DNA from: Minicystis rosea
GTDB taxonomy: Bacteria > Myxococcota_A > Polyangia > Polyangiales > Polyangiaceae
Reading direction: 5' to 3'
Assembly (NCBI GenBank): GCA_001931535.1
Contig: CP016211.1
Coordinates: 9,656,377 to 9,720,376, forward strand
DNA length: 64,000 nt
Part shown: positions 8,990-18,418 of the stretch, piece by piece
Layout: every line of letters starts with the position of its first letter
How positions within the stretch are numbered: the first letter of the stretch is position 1
The notes under the pieces: model-generated
What the model saw: the letters and a program-made list of their open reading frames with translations, nothing else
Told to the model about the DNA's origin: nothing
Database searches by the model: none
Position numbers and translations under genes: made by a program

Positions 8990-10258
8990 CTAGAGCCGGT
9001 TCGACGGCCGATCCTTGTCGGGGTCGTGGTGAAGCTGCGGGGGCAGCTCGAAGCGCTCCTCTTTGCAGCCGTACGCGGTCGGGGTCAGCTCGATGACCGT
9101 GTGCAGCGGGATTTCGAGGCGCGGACACTCGCTCGGCGGCCGATCCATCATGTACGCGTAAATGGCGCGCAGCACGGCCTGATGACCGATGAGGAGCACC
9201 GGTGATCGCTGGCGCTCGAGCTGGATGATCATCGGATCCAGCCGCTGAATCACGTCCTCGTACGATTCCCCGCGCGGATATCGATAGCGGAACTTATCGG
9301 CTTTGCGCGCGGCATACACGTCCGGCATCTGCTCGCGGATCTGCTCGTACGTCATCCCGTCGCAGACGCCGGCGTCGATCTCGTCGAGCGCGCGGAACGA
9401 AGCAGGCTTGTCCGTGAAGGGCTGCGCCGTTTGAATCGTGCGGCGGAGGGTGCTCGTCCAGACGGTGACCGCGGCGTCCGCGGCCTGACGGCTCTTCACG
9501 AAGCGCGCGAGCTCGGTCGCGTACTCTTCGCCCGCGGGGGAGAGATCGGCGTCGCCGCCGATGATGCCGAGCACATTGAACGCGCTCTCCCCGTGACGCG
9601 TGAGCCAGATGGGCCGCGGCGCGACGTGGAGGTTGATCACGAGCGGCACCAGGCGGCCGAGCAGGTAGCCGTTCATCTTGTTGAGGACGACCTTCTGCCC
9701 GACGTCGATGATCTTGATGTAGCTGCCGTCGTCGTCGTCGAGCGGCTCGTAGACGCGCTCGTAATGGGCGATGCGCGCGCGGAAATCGCGCACGGCCTCC
9801 TCCGGATCGACGCCCACGTAATCGGGCATGCTCAGCTTGGTCTCGCGCACGTTGGCGTCGATGACAGAGGGGTCGTTGCAGATGGACTCGATGAAGACGA
9901 TGGGAATGCCCCGCTCTTTGCAGCGCGCCTCGACCATGCGGCGGCGGGTGCGGGTGCTGTTGGTGGCGTCGTAGATGCCGACCTCGCCGCCGTCGTCGAA
10001 CCAGGCGAAGGTGTCGTCGAGCGCCATCATCGCCAGATCGTGCAGCGCTTTGCGGCCGGTCTCGTTGTCGGGGTTGAAAAACTCGTTGGGCTGCCGGCTG
10101 CCCACGTGGGCGCGGCGATAGCTGCCGACGTTGAAGACCCGTGTCTTGTGACCGAGCCAGGACAGATATCGGGCGACCTTGCGCGCGATGTAGCTTTTGC
10201 CGCGGGCGGGCAGGCCGACCATGGCCAAGAGAACGCGGGATCGATCGGGTTCCAGCAT
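8990..10258 (-). CDS. 6-phosphofructo-2-kinase / fructose-2,6-bisphosphatase
   Basis: A 422-residue bifunctional enzyme of the type best known from eukaryotes, making and breaking the regulator fructose-2,6-bisphosphate. The N-terminal kinase has a Walker A, GLPARGKS, at residues 15-22 and the conserved RVFNVGSYRR, DNETGRKALHDLA and YDATNSTRTRRR. The C-terminal histidine-phosphatase domain begins near residue 215 with LTRHGESAFN (the phospho-accepting His) and continues GGDADLSPAGEEYA, WTSTLRRTIQTA and LLIGHQAVLRAIYAY. The ATG at 10258 was preferred; GTG at 10270 is possible. Phased CACGTG palindromes lie 50-85 bp upstream. Confidence 0.9.
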   Translation of the reverse strand: MLEPDRSRVLLAMVGLPARGKSYIARKVARYLSWLGHKTRVFNVGSYRRAHVGSRQPNEFFNPDNETGRKALHDLAMMALDDTFAWFDDGGEVGIYDATNSTRTRRRMVEARCKERGIPIVFIESICNDPSVIDANVRETKLSMPDYVGVDPEEAVRDFRARIAHYERVYEPLDDDDGSYIKIIDVGQKVVLNKMNGYLLGRLVPLVINLHVAPRPIWLTRHGESAFNVLGIIGGDADLSPAGEEYATELARFVKSRQAADAAVTVWTSTLRRTIQTAQPFTDKPASFRALDEIDAGVCDGMTYEQIREQMPDVYAARKADKFRYRYPRGESYEDVIQRLDPMIIQLERQRSPVLLIGHQAVLRAIYAYMMDRPPSECPRLEIPLHTVIELTPTAYGCKEERFELPPQLHHDPDKDRPSNRL

Positions 10259-10309
10259 CACGGCTTTCACTGATACCCAAGGCCGCGCGGCCGAGCGAGC
10301 GAATCGCGA

Positions 10310-10338
10310 CACGTGCCCGGCACGTGCCTCGGCACGTG
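10310..10338. promoter_or_regulatory. Three phased CACGTG palindromes (operator-like), copy 1
   Basis: CACGTG occurs at 10310-10315, 10321-10326 and 10333-10338, start-to-start 11 and 12 bp, close to one helical turn. The second and third sit in a wider GGCACGTGCC-type palindrome. It lies in the intergenic space between the divergent PFK-2/FBPase-2 and FAD oxidase genes. The same motif recurs at 18419-18451. A binding site for a dimeric regulator is inferred. Confidence 0.55.
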
Positions 10339-10470
10339 CCCGCCTCCGCGCCACGCGATCTCCGCCAAACACCCCGCGCGCCATGAAAGCAGGCGCGCTC
10401 CTCGAAGGTATGTGCCTTGCACGGAGCGCGCGGGCGATCGCGACCACCATCGAATCGGGGCGGAGGGCTC

Positions 10471-12324
10471 ATGAACATCATTCCGCGCGGCAATGACGGC
10501 TACTTTCATCCGAGCAGCGAAGAAGAGCTACGAGCGCTGGTGCGTTATGCGCACGACGGCGGCGTCGCGCTCCGCGTCCGCGGCTCGGCGCATTCGGTCA
10601 CGCGCGCGATTTACACCAATGGATACGAGGGCACCGGCATCCCGCCGGGCGACTCCATCGACGTGATGCTCGACAAGTATCGTGCTGTCGTCATCACCCC
10701 CGATCCCAAAGACCCTTCCCACGCCACCGTGGAGGTCGAGGCCGGCTGCAACCTCGGCTTCAACCCCTATGATCCGACGCACACGTCGACCTGGGAAAAT
10801 AGCCTCGATTACAAGCTCCAAGCCGCGGGCTACGCGCTCGAGGACACCGGCGGCATCAGCCACCAAACCATCTCCGGGTTCATGTCCACCGGCTCTTCCG
10901 GTGGATCGCTGACCTACTCGTTCGATCGCAACCTCGTGCGCTTCTCCTTCATCGACGGCACGGGCAAGCTCTGGGACGTGAGCCGCGACGATCCCGATCC
11001 GGCGAAGCGCGATATGTTCTTCGCCGCCGGCGTGTCGATGGGTTTGCTCGGCGTCATCTCCAAGGTGTGGTTGCGCGTCGGGCCGACCTTCAACATCTAT
11101 GGCACGCAAACCACCACCGAGACGAAGGCGACTGGAATCGACCTCTTCGGCCCCGGCAACAACGGTGCTCCGAGCTTGGAGACGTTCTTCCGCAACACGC
11201 CTTATACGCGGCTCATGTGGTGGCCGCAGCAGGGGCTCGATCGGATGAGCGTTTGGCAGGCTTCGCGCCTCGCGCCGCAACCGGGCTTCAAGTCGCAACC
11301 GTATCTCGAGATGGGGCGCGCGCCCCGTTTGGAGGCGCTCGCCGGGTCGCTCTTTTATACGATCATCGGCAACCTCGGCGACATCGCCGCGGTGCCGGAC
11401 AAGCTCGATCACTGGTACGAGCACCTCGAAGGCACCCTCGCCGACGATCCCGATCCCAACGCCTGCCCCGCGCTCCGCGCCACCCAAACGACCACGAAAT
11501 ACACCGTGGGAGACGTGCTGGCGCGCCTCGTCGATCCGCTCGCGAACGCCATCACGAGCCTCCACGCCGCCGTCCCGGAGTCGGTCGAGCACTCCGTGCG
11601 GCTCGCGCCCAACGCGGCTTCGCTCCCGGAGAAGGCGGGGCTGCCGCAGTGGCTCGCGAAGCTCATCACCAATGCCATCGAGGCGCTGCTGGCGCGCACG
11701 CTGGAGACGCCGCTCGCGCAGGAGCTCGCGAGCTGGCTCCAGAAATACATGCCTTGGCTCATCAAGGATGTCCTCGCCATGTTCATCACCGAGGACACTC
11801 AGTATTTCTGGGAGTCGTGGCGCTGCGGGCTGCCCATGGACAACCAAATGGATGACCAGCTCTGGGACACGGAGTTCACCGAGCTCTGGATCCCGGTGGA
11901 GAAGAGCGCCGAGGTGATGAGCGCGCTCGACACCTTCTATCGAGCGGGCGGCGATCCCGTGCTCGCCTATCAGCGCACGGGCGCGTTCTCCTGCGAGATT
12001 TACGCGGCGACGGAGAGCCCGTTCTGGATGAGCCCCTCCTATGGTGGCGCGGCCATTCGTATCGACGTCTTCTGGTTCGGGCTCAACCAAGGCTCGCCCG
12101 ACACCGAGTTCTATCCGCAGTTCTGGGAGCTCTTGAAGCCGTTCGGGTACCGGCCGCACTGGGGCAAGCACCTGCCCGCGCCGGAGAATTACCTCGGCAA
12201 CGTCCCCCGGTTGCAAGACTTCCTGGCCCTGCGGACCAAGCTGGATCCGAAGGGGATCTTCTTGACGAGCTATTGGCGGACGGCGCTCGGCATCGACGCG
12301 CCCGCCCCGCAAAAGGCCATGTGA
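10471..12324 (+). CDS. FAD-linked oxidase (PCMH-type; sugar-lactone/cholesterol oxidase-like)
   Basis: A 617-residue flavoprotein. The ATG at 10471 follows GGAGGG. The N-terminal FAD-binding PCMH domain (about residues 10-230) has YFHPSSEEELRALVRYAHDG and VRGSAHS. The latter matches the RGSGHS loop of the aldonolactone oxidase group, where the His (here H41) can carry covalent FAD. The C-terminus (RLQDFLALRTKLDPKGIFLT, then SYWRTALGI) is like D-arabinono-lactone and alditol oxidases. A long middle insertion (about 290-470) is not recognised. No Tat or Sec signal is seen, so it is probably cytosolic. The 157-residue gene 18 bp downstream is its likely operon partner. Substrate unknown. Confidence 0.75.
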   Translation: MNIIPRGNDGYFHPSSEEELRALVRYAHDGGVALRVRGSAHSVTRAIYTNGYEGTGIPPGDSIDVMLDKYRAVVITPDPKDPSHATVEVEAGCNLGFNPYDPTHTSTWENSLDYKLQAAGYALEDTGGISHQTISGFMSTGSSGGSLTYSFDRNLVRFSFIDGTGKLWDVSRDDPDPAKRDMFFAAGVSMGLLGVISKVWLRVGPTFNIYGTQTTTETKATGIDLFGPGNNGAPSLETFFRNTPYTRLMWWPQQGLDRMSVWQASRLAPQPGFKSQPYLEMGRAPRLEALAGSLFYTIIGNLGDIAAVPDKLDHWYEHLEGTLADDPDPNACPALRATQTTTKYTVGDVLARLVDPLANAITSLHAAVPESVEHSVRLAPNAASLPEKAGLPQWLAKLITNAIEALLARTLETPLAQELASWLQKYMPWLIKDVLAMFITEDTQYFWESWRCGLPMDNQMDDQLWDTEFTELWIPVEKSAEVMSALDTFYRAGGDPVLAYQRTGAFSCEIYAATESPFWMSPSYGGAAIRIDVFWFGLNQGSPDTEFYPQFWELLKPFGYRPHWGKHLPAPENYLGNVPRLQDFLALRTKLDPKGIFLTSYWRTALGIDAPAPQKAM

Positions 12325-12342
12325 CACGAGAGGAGAAGCGCG

Positions 12343-12816
12343 ATGACCAACATCTTGAAAGCAGTGCCGACGGGCCGTTTCGCCATCTCGGCGGGTACCG
12401 CCATCATCTTGGGCGTGCAGCTCAAAGAGGGTGAGCTGGATATCGGCAAAGGTGTCATGTACCAGCTCGACAAGTGGAACTTGTCGGCGGCCGGCACGTA
12501 CGCCTTCACCTATGGCGGCCAGCAATATCAGGGTACTTGGTTCACCACCGTGGTCTCGACCGACGGTCAGACTTGGGTCCTCTCGGAGACGTTCACCGGG
12601 ACCATCGACTTCACCAAATCGTTCCCGGCCATCGCCCGCCCCTCGGGCCTCGGGGAAGAAGCGAAGATCACCTTCATCCCCCCGGAGCCGCCGGATGACG
12701 TGCAGTCGTTCCAAAACGATGCTCCCGGCCAAAAGGCCATGATCAAGTTCACGGGCCCTCTCCCGGTCTTCGGGCTGGCCACGGCGTATTACTACAACGC
12801 CGCCTACCTCGGCTGA
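12343..12816 (+). CDS. Hypothetical protein, operon partner of the FAD oxidase
   Basis: A 157-residue protein with no recognised family. GAGGAGAAG lies just before its ATG and it starts 18 bp after the oxidase stop. The sequence is beta-rich and aromatic (GVMYQLDKWNLSAAGTYAFT, QQYQGTWFTTVVSTDGQTW), lacks a signal peptide and ends hydrophobic (LATAYYYNAAYLG). The pattern suggests a small beta-sandwich or barrel. Sharing a transcript and terminator with the oxidase, it may bind the same substrate or assist that enzyme; this is inference only. Confidence 0.65.
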   Translation: MTNILKAVPTGRFAISAGTAIILGVQLKEGELDIGKGVMYQLDKWNLSAAGTYAFTYGGQQYQGTWFTTVVSTDGQTWVLSETFTGTIDFTKSFPAIARPSGLGEEAKITFIPPEPPDDVQSFQNDAPGQKAMIKFTGPLPVFGLATAYYYNAAYLG

Positions 12817-12833
12817 TCACCGGCCCACGTGGC

Positions 12834-12868
12834 AAAAGGAGGAAGCCAATCCCCGGCTTCCTCCTTTT
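12834..12868. terminator. Strong intrinsic terminator between convergent genes
   Basis: A perfect 14-bp stem, AAAAGGAGGAAGCC (12834-12847) with GGCTTCCTCCTTTT (12855-12868), around a 7-nt loop. The right arm ends in four T's. It lies 18 bp after the stop at 12816 and 32 bp before the end of the convergent kinase gene. Its A- and T-ended arms make it bidirectional. Confidence 0.88.
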
Positions 12869-12899
12869 CGTTCATCTTTCGTTCATCGCCGTCGGCAGC

Positions 12900-15800
12900 T
12901 CACGCGGCCGACGGCGAAGCGCGCTTGGGAAGGGTGATGATGAACTCGGTGAACTCGCCGAGGGCCGTGTCGACGCGGATTTCGCCGCGGTGCTCGCCGA
13001 CGACGATGTCGTGGCAGATGGAGAGCCCGAGGCCCGTGCCCTCGCCGGTCGGCTTGGTGGTGAAGAAGGGATTGTAGATTTTGTCCACCACGTCGTCGGA
13101 GATGCCAGGGCCATTGTCGCGAATCCGGATCTCCACCCGATCGCCGCGATCGGCGGTGCCGAGCGCGATCTCGGGGCGATAACCATTGCCCACCATCCGG
13201 CGCTTCTGGAGGGTGGCGTAACAGGCATTGGCCAGCACGTTGAGGAGCGCGCGGCTCAGGTCGGCGGCGATCACCTCGACGGGGTCGAGCGCGGAGGCGA
13301 GATCGAGCCGGACGGCCAGCTCGAAGCCGGGCTCCTTGGCGCTCACACCGTGTCGGGCGAGGTTCAAGCTCTCGGTGAGGAGCGCGTTCACGTCGGCGCC
13401 TGCGCGGGGCGCGCTGGCCTTGCGGGAGTGGAGGAGCATCCCGTCGATGATGCGGCTGGCGCGGCGGCCATGCTCGTCGATGCGGGTGGCGTTGTCGCGG
13501 AGATCGCGGAGCAGATCTTCGACGTCGGCGAGCGCCTCGGGATCGAGGCGGCTCCGCTGCTCGCCGAGGGCCGCGGTCACGTCGTCCGCGAGCTGGGCGT
13601 TGAGCTGCGCGAAGTTGTTGATGAAGTTGAGGGGGTTTTTGATCTCGTGGGCGATGCCCGCCGTGAGCGCGCCCAGCGAGGCCAGCTTCTCCTGCGCGAC
13701 GAGCTGCTTCTGCGTGCGGACGAGCTCCTCGTTCTTGTCGCGGAGCTCGCGGGTGCGCTCCATGACCTTCTCCTCCAGCGTGCGGCTGTGCTCTTCGAGC
13801 TCGGCGTTCGTCTGCTGCAGCCGATCGCTCGCGCGCTGGAGATTGCCGTAGAGCCGCGCGTTGTGGAGCGAGAGCGCCGCCTGCGCGGAGAGGAGCCGCA
13901 ACACCTCGAGCCGATCGGCGGTGAACGCGCCGGCGGTGAGGTTGTTCTCCATGTACACGACCGCGATGAGCTTGCCTTGGTTGACGAGCGGCGCGCACAA
14001 CACCGAACGTGGCTGCCGCTCGACGACATGCGGATCCTGCGTGAAGCGGCCCGAGACGGCCGCGTCGTGGAGCACCACGACCTCCTTCGTTCGCATCACG
14101 TAGGCGAGGATGGTCTCCGGCGGACGAGGACGCGTGGAGGCGCCATCGGCGAGCGTCGCGATCTCGGCCGTACCATCGACCTCGACCACGAGCTCGTCCT
14201 CGTGCGGCGCGAGGATCGCGCCCCACTCGGCGCCCGCGTTCTGCACCAGCATCCGGATCAGCTTGCGGAGCAGGTGCTCGAGGACGATCTCCTCGGACAA
14301 CGCCTGCGAGGCCTTGAGCACGGTGGCGAGATCGAGGGACCACGCGGTGCGCGACGAGCGACGCGAGCTCTCCGATCGAGCGGCGGGCACCTCCTCCGCG
14401 ACGCGCACGACGGGCGCGGGCGGCGGCGCGCCGAGCAGCCCACCCAGCTCTTCGTCGAGCTGACGGATCTTGAGCCAACCGTTCCAAGCGACGAGCCGGC
14501 GGCGCGCGGAGGCGAGGTACGTGGTCGCGCGCTTGGCGTCGCCGCGCGCGAGGTGGAAGCGGCCGCAGAGCTCCTCGGCGGTGGCCTGATCGTGCAGGTA
14601 CCCGTGCTGCTCGGCGAGCGCGATGCTCCGCTCGTATTGGGCCATCGCCTCGGCCTCGCGCCCCTCGACGCGCGACAGCTCGGCGAGGACGAGCGCCATG
14701 CGATGCGCGTGGTTCATGGGCGCGTCGGCCGCGAACTTGGTCAAGGCCGCGAGGCTCTTCTGCACGGCGCGTCGGCTCTTCCAGCGCTCGGTGGTGGCGA
14801 GATCGTGATCGACGGCGAGCCGGATGAGCGCATGAACGAAGTGCACCGCGGGCGCGTAAATCGTGCCCATGAGCGCTTCGACCATCGCATCGGTGTCGTG
14901 CGTGAGCGCGTGGGCGGCGCGTAAATCGCGGTGCACGAACGCGAGCCAGCCTTGGAGGAACGTGGACGTGGCGATGGGCTGCTTGCGATCGGCGGCGATG
15001 TCGCCCGCGAGCGCGGCGGCGGCGTCGTGATCGGGGCCCTTGATGATCCGCGAGTCCGCCGCGCGATCGAGGAGGTTCCGGCAGAACTGCGCGCCGAGCT
15101 GCATGTCCTGCACGTTGGGCAGGTAGCCGATGCGCTTCACCCGATCGAGCGCATCCTCGAACGTCGCGACCACCCGCTCGAGCGGCGTGCCCGACATCAG
15201 CTCGTGCCACGCGTGCGCGTCGATCGCGGTGGCCGCCGACTCGCCGTCACCCAGATCGACGCCCGTGCGATAGGCGCTCTGCAAGAACGGCAGCGTCTCC
15301 CGCAGATGATGGCGCAGCGGCACGAAGAACACGCCGCGACAGAGCATCGTCTTGGGCAGGTACTCCGGCGCGTCGAGCCGATCGACGAGGCCGCGCGCCA
15401 CCTCGTCGAGCATCTCGGCCGTGTCGGCGTCGGCGAGCGCCGCGGAGATCACGATCCCCGTGCCCACGTAGCCCATGATCGACGCCGGACAGTTCCCGTG
15501 CTCGAGGCTCAGACGGACGTTGGTGAAGGCGAGGAGGGGAAAGAGATCGGGCGAGGCCGCGAACGAAGGCGCCACCGCCGCGCCGAGCAGGCTCGCTGCC
15601 GCGAGGACGCGCGGATCGCGCATGCGCGGGAGGCCGAGGAGCGCGCCGCGATCCTTGCCGCGCAGGCGCCATTTCGTGAGCATCAGCTCGGCCACGATCT
15701 TCGCCTTCGAGGGCCGGAGCGGGAGATGGATGTCGAGCTGCGCGAGCGCGCCGAGCGCGGTGGTGAGCGCCTCGGTCATGCGGTTCCGCGCCGCGAAGGA

Positions 15801-18290
15801 CCAGATGCGCACCCGATACACGGGGATGCGCGCGAGCGGCGTGCGCGCCCGCGCGATCACCTCGTCGATGGCGGCCTCGGCCTCGTTGTAGCGACGCGCG
15901 AGGAACGAGGCTTCGGCGTACGCCGTGCGCAGATCGAGCGCGAGCTCGTAGCGCTCCTCCCATGCGCGCGGGCCGAGCAGCGAGAACGCCGTCGCCAGAT
16001 ACGTCATCGCGGCGCCGTGAGCGTTCGCCGTGCGCGCGCGGCGGGCCGCGGCGCGGTTGCGCTCGGCGAGATCGAGGCGCGCGCTCGGATCGTCGAGGAG
16101 GCTCGCGCCGTAGTTCAGGTGATGAACGATCTCGAAGGCCCGCTCTTCGCGCTCCTCCGGCGTCGACGATTGGAGCAGGAGCGTGCCGATCGTCTGGTGC
16201 AGGCGGGGCCGACTCGCTGCCGGGACCAGCGAATAGGCGGCCTGCTGCACGCGATCGTGGGCGAAGCGGAAGCCCGCGGCCGACACCAGCGCGCCCGTGC
16301 CGGACGCGCGGACCGAGGTCGCCGGGAGGATGAACCCACGGCCCAGCGCTTCACCGAGGTGCGCCGCGATCGCATCCTCGTCAGCCTCGGCCACGCGCGC
16401 GAGCGTGGCCGCGTCGAAGCGGTTGCCGATGCACGCCGCCATGCCGAGCGCGCGCTGCGCCTCCGGCCCCACGCGCTGGAGCTGCGTGAGCAGGAGATCG
16501 ACGACGGTGCCCTCGAAGCCCTTGGCCTCGATGGCGGGCAGATCCCAAACCCACGCGTCGCGCTCCTCGTCGAAGCGGAGAAGCTCGTCGTGGAAGAGCG
16601 CGCGCAGGAGCTCGCGCAGGAAGAAGGGATTGCCCTGCGTCTTCTCGTAGAGCAGCGCGGTGAGATCCGCACAGACCGCAGGCTCGTGAAGCACCACGTC
16701 GGCGACGAGGGCCGCGGCGTCGCTGCGGTTGAGCGGGAGGAGCGCGATGTGCCCGACGGGGCCAGCCTCCTCCATCGCAGCGACCACGAGCGACAGCGGG
16801 TGCGCGCTGTCGACCTCGTTGTCGCGATAAGCACCCACCAAGCAGAGGTGCTGTGCGCGCCGCGCGGTCATCAGATCTTGAATCAGCGTGAGCGACGCGT
16901 CGTCGGCCCACTGCAGGTCGTCGAGGAACAGCACCACCGGCCGCTCGGCCGAGGCCAGCGCGCCGATGAACGCCCCGAAGATCCAACGAAACCGTTCGCG
17001 CGCCTCGGTCGGGCCCAAGTCCGGCGGCGCCGGCGGATCGCCGATGAGCGCCTTGAGCTCGGGCACCACGGCGGTGAGGAGCGCGCCGTTCGGCCCGGTG
17101 GCCTCGAGCACGCGCGCGCGCCACGCATCAACACGCGCCTGCTCCTCGGTGAGCGTGTCGCGGATCAAGCCGCGCAGCGCGTGAATCACCGCGCTGTAGG
17201 GGATGTCGCGGTGCTGCTGATCGAACTTGCCCGCGCAGAACGAGCCGCCCCGCTCCAGCACCGGTCGCTCCAGCGTCAGCGCCAGCGTCGACTTGCCGAT
17301 GCCCGAGAACCCGCGCACCAACGTGATCTGCGTCGTGCCCGTGGCCGCTTCGTCGAAGGCCGCGCGCAGCGCGCGCACCTCATCCTCGCGACCATAGAAG
17401 TGCTCGGGGAAGTGGAGGCGCGGTGAGCGGTCGTGCGCGCCCAGCAGGAAAGGCTCGTTTTCTCGGCCCTTCGCGATGGCTTCGGCGCAGCGCTCCAGAT
17501 CGTGGCGCACGCCGCGGGCGGTGGCGTAGCGATCGCCGGGGCTCTTGGCGAGCAGCTTGAGCACGATGCCCGCGAGCGGCTCGGGCACGGCGGCGCGGAG
17601 ATCGCGAGGCGATGGGGGCCGGCGCGCGAGGTGGCCATGCACGAGATCGAGATCGTCCTCGCCGCGGAAGGGCGTCGTGCCCGTGAGCATCTCGAAGAGG
17701 GTGACGCCGAACGAGTAGAGATCGCTGCGCTCGTCGATGGGACGATTGGTGCGGCCCGTCTGCTCGGGCGAGATGTAGAGCAGCGTGCCGCCGAGACGGA
17801 GCGCGTCGATCGACTCCGCGGCCACGCCGAGCGAGGTCGAGAGATCGAAATCGCAGATGCGGAGCGCGTCCCCGGTCGCATCGACGAGGATGTTGGAAGG
17901 CTTGATGTCGAGGTGCAGGACGCTCGCCTTGTGGATGCGATCGATGCGATCGGCGATCTCCACGGCCAGCGCCACCGCGCGCGCCACGGGCATGCCGCCC
18001 GCCGGGATGAGGCGATCCAGCGACGTGCCGCCGAAATCCTCCATCACCAGCGCGAGGCCTTCGGGCAGCGTCTCCACCGCGAGGTACGTCACGGCGGCCG
18101 GCGCGGGCACGCGCGCGCCGAGCTCGTGCTCGCTGCGGACGCGCTGTCGATCCTCGGCGCTCTGCGGTGACGCGACCGGGACCTTGATCACCACCGGCAA
18201 TCGATCCCGCCGCCGCGTCCCGCGAAAGATGCGCGAGCTTGCCCCTTCGTGAACGACGCTGGTGAGGCTGTACCCTTCGATCTCGAGCAT
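12900..18290 (-). CDS. Giant hybrid Ser/Thr kinase - AAA ATPase - GAF - histidine kinase
   Basis: A 1796-residue signalling protein. A protein-kinase domain (about residues 1-270) has Lys36 in VVIK, a catalytic loop HLDIKPSNIL (Leu where Arg is usual) and DFD in place of DFG, followed by LLYISPEQTGRTNRPIDER. Next is an orphan AAA-type ATPase (about 320-650) with P-loop VRGFSGIGKST and Walker-B-like VVLFLDDLQWADDAS. A long helical TPR-like region follows (about 650-1280). A GAF-type sensor (about 1310-1470) and a coiled coil lead to a HisKA domain with His in TAGIAHEIKNPLN and a HATPase with DNGPGIS and GTGLGLSICHDIV. No receiver domain is attached, so the response-regulator partner is elsewhere. 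The ATG at 18290 (MLEIEGYSL) was preferred; 18305 is possible. Phased CACGTG palindromes lie upstream. Confidence 0.9.
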   Translation of the reverse strand: MLEIEGYSLTSVVHEGASSRIFRGTRRRDRLPVVIKVPVASPQSAEDRQRVRSEHELGARVPAPAAVTYLAVETLPEGLALVMEDFGGTSLDRLIPAGGMPVARAVALAVEIADRIDRIHKASVLHLDIKPSNILVDATGDALRICDFDLSTSLGVAAESIDALRLGGTLLYISPEQTGRTNRPIDERSDLYSFGVTLFEMLTGTTPFRGEDDLDLVHGHLARRPPSPRDLRAAVPEPLAGIVLKLLAKSPGDRYATARGVRHDLERCAEAIAKGRENEPFLLGAHDRSPRLHFPEHFYGREDEVRALRAAFDEAATGTTQITLVRGFSGIGKSTLALTLERPVLERGGSFCAGKFDQQHRDIPYSAVIHALRGLIRDTLTEEQARVDAWRARVLEATGPNGALLTAVVPELKALIGDPPAPPDLGPTEARERFRWIFGAFIGALASAERPVVLFLDDLQWADDASLTLIQDLMTARRAQHLCLVGAYRDNEVDSAHPLSLVVAAMEEAGPVGHIALLPLNRSDAAALVADVVLHEPAVCADLTALLYEKTQGNPFFLRELLRALFHDELLRFDEERDAWVWDLPAIEAKGFEGTVVDLLLTQLQRVGPEAQRALGMAACIGNRFDAATLARVAEADEDAIAAHLGEALGRGFILPATSVRASGTGALVSAAGFRFAHDRVQQAAYSLVPAASRPRLHQTIGTLLLQSSTPEEREERAFEIVHHLNYGASLLDDPSARLDLAERNRAAARRARTANAHGAAMTYLATAFSLLGPRAWEERYELALDLRTAYAEASFLARRYNEAEAAIDEVIARARTPLARIPVYRVRIWSFAARNRMTEALTTALGALAQLDIHLPLRPSKAKIVAELMLTKWRLRGKDRGALLGLPRMRDPRVLAAASLLGAAVAPSFAASPDLFPLLAFTNVRLSLEHGNCPASIMGYVGTGIVISAALADADTAEMLDEVARGLVDRLDAPEYLPKTMLCRGVFFVPLRHHLRETLPFLQSAYRTGVDLGDGESAATAIDAHAWHELMSGTPLERVVATFEDALDRVKRIGYLPNVQDMQLGAQFCRNLLDRAADSRIIKGPDHDAAAALAGDIAADRKQPIATSTFLQGWLAFVHRDLRAAHALTHDTDAMVEALMGTIYAPAVHFVHALIRLAVDHDLATTERWKSRRAVQKSLAALTKFAADAPMNHAHRMALVLAELSRVEGREAEAMAQYERSIALAEQHGYLHDQATAEELCGRFHLARGDAKRATTYLASARRRLVAWNGWLKIRQLDEELGGLLGAPPPAPVVRVAEEVPAARSESSRRSSRTAWSLDLATVLKASQALSEEIVLEHLLRKLIRMLVQNAGAEWGAILAPHEDELVVEVDGTAEIATLADGASTRPRPPETILAYVMRTKEVVVLHDAAVSGRFTQDPHVVERQPRSVLCAPLVNQGKLIAVVYMENNLTAGAFTADRLEVLRLLSAQAALSLHNARLYGNLQRASDRLQQTNAELEEHSRTLEEKVMERTRELRDKNEELVRTQKQLVAQEKLASLGALTAGIAHEIKNPLNFINNFAQLNAQLADDVTAALGEQRSRLDPEALADVEDLLRDLRDNATRIDEHGRRASRIIDGMLLHSRKASAPRAGADVNALLTESLNLARHGVSAKEPGFELAVRLDLASALDPVEVIAADLSRALLNVLANACYATLQKRRMVGNGYRPEIALGTADRGDRVEIRIRDNGPGISDDVVDKIYNPFFTTKPTGEGTGLGLSICHDIVVGEHRGEIRVDTALGEFTEFIITLPKRASPSAA

Positions 18291-18418
18291 GCCCTGCCCT
18301 GCCATCGCCCGAGCGACGACGACGGGGAGCATCGGGGTGCACCGCGCATGCCGTGAGGTCACGCCCCCTCACCCGCGGTCCAGCCTACAAAAACCGCTCG
18401 TTCCGGACGCGTACACGC

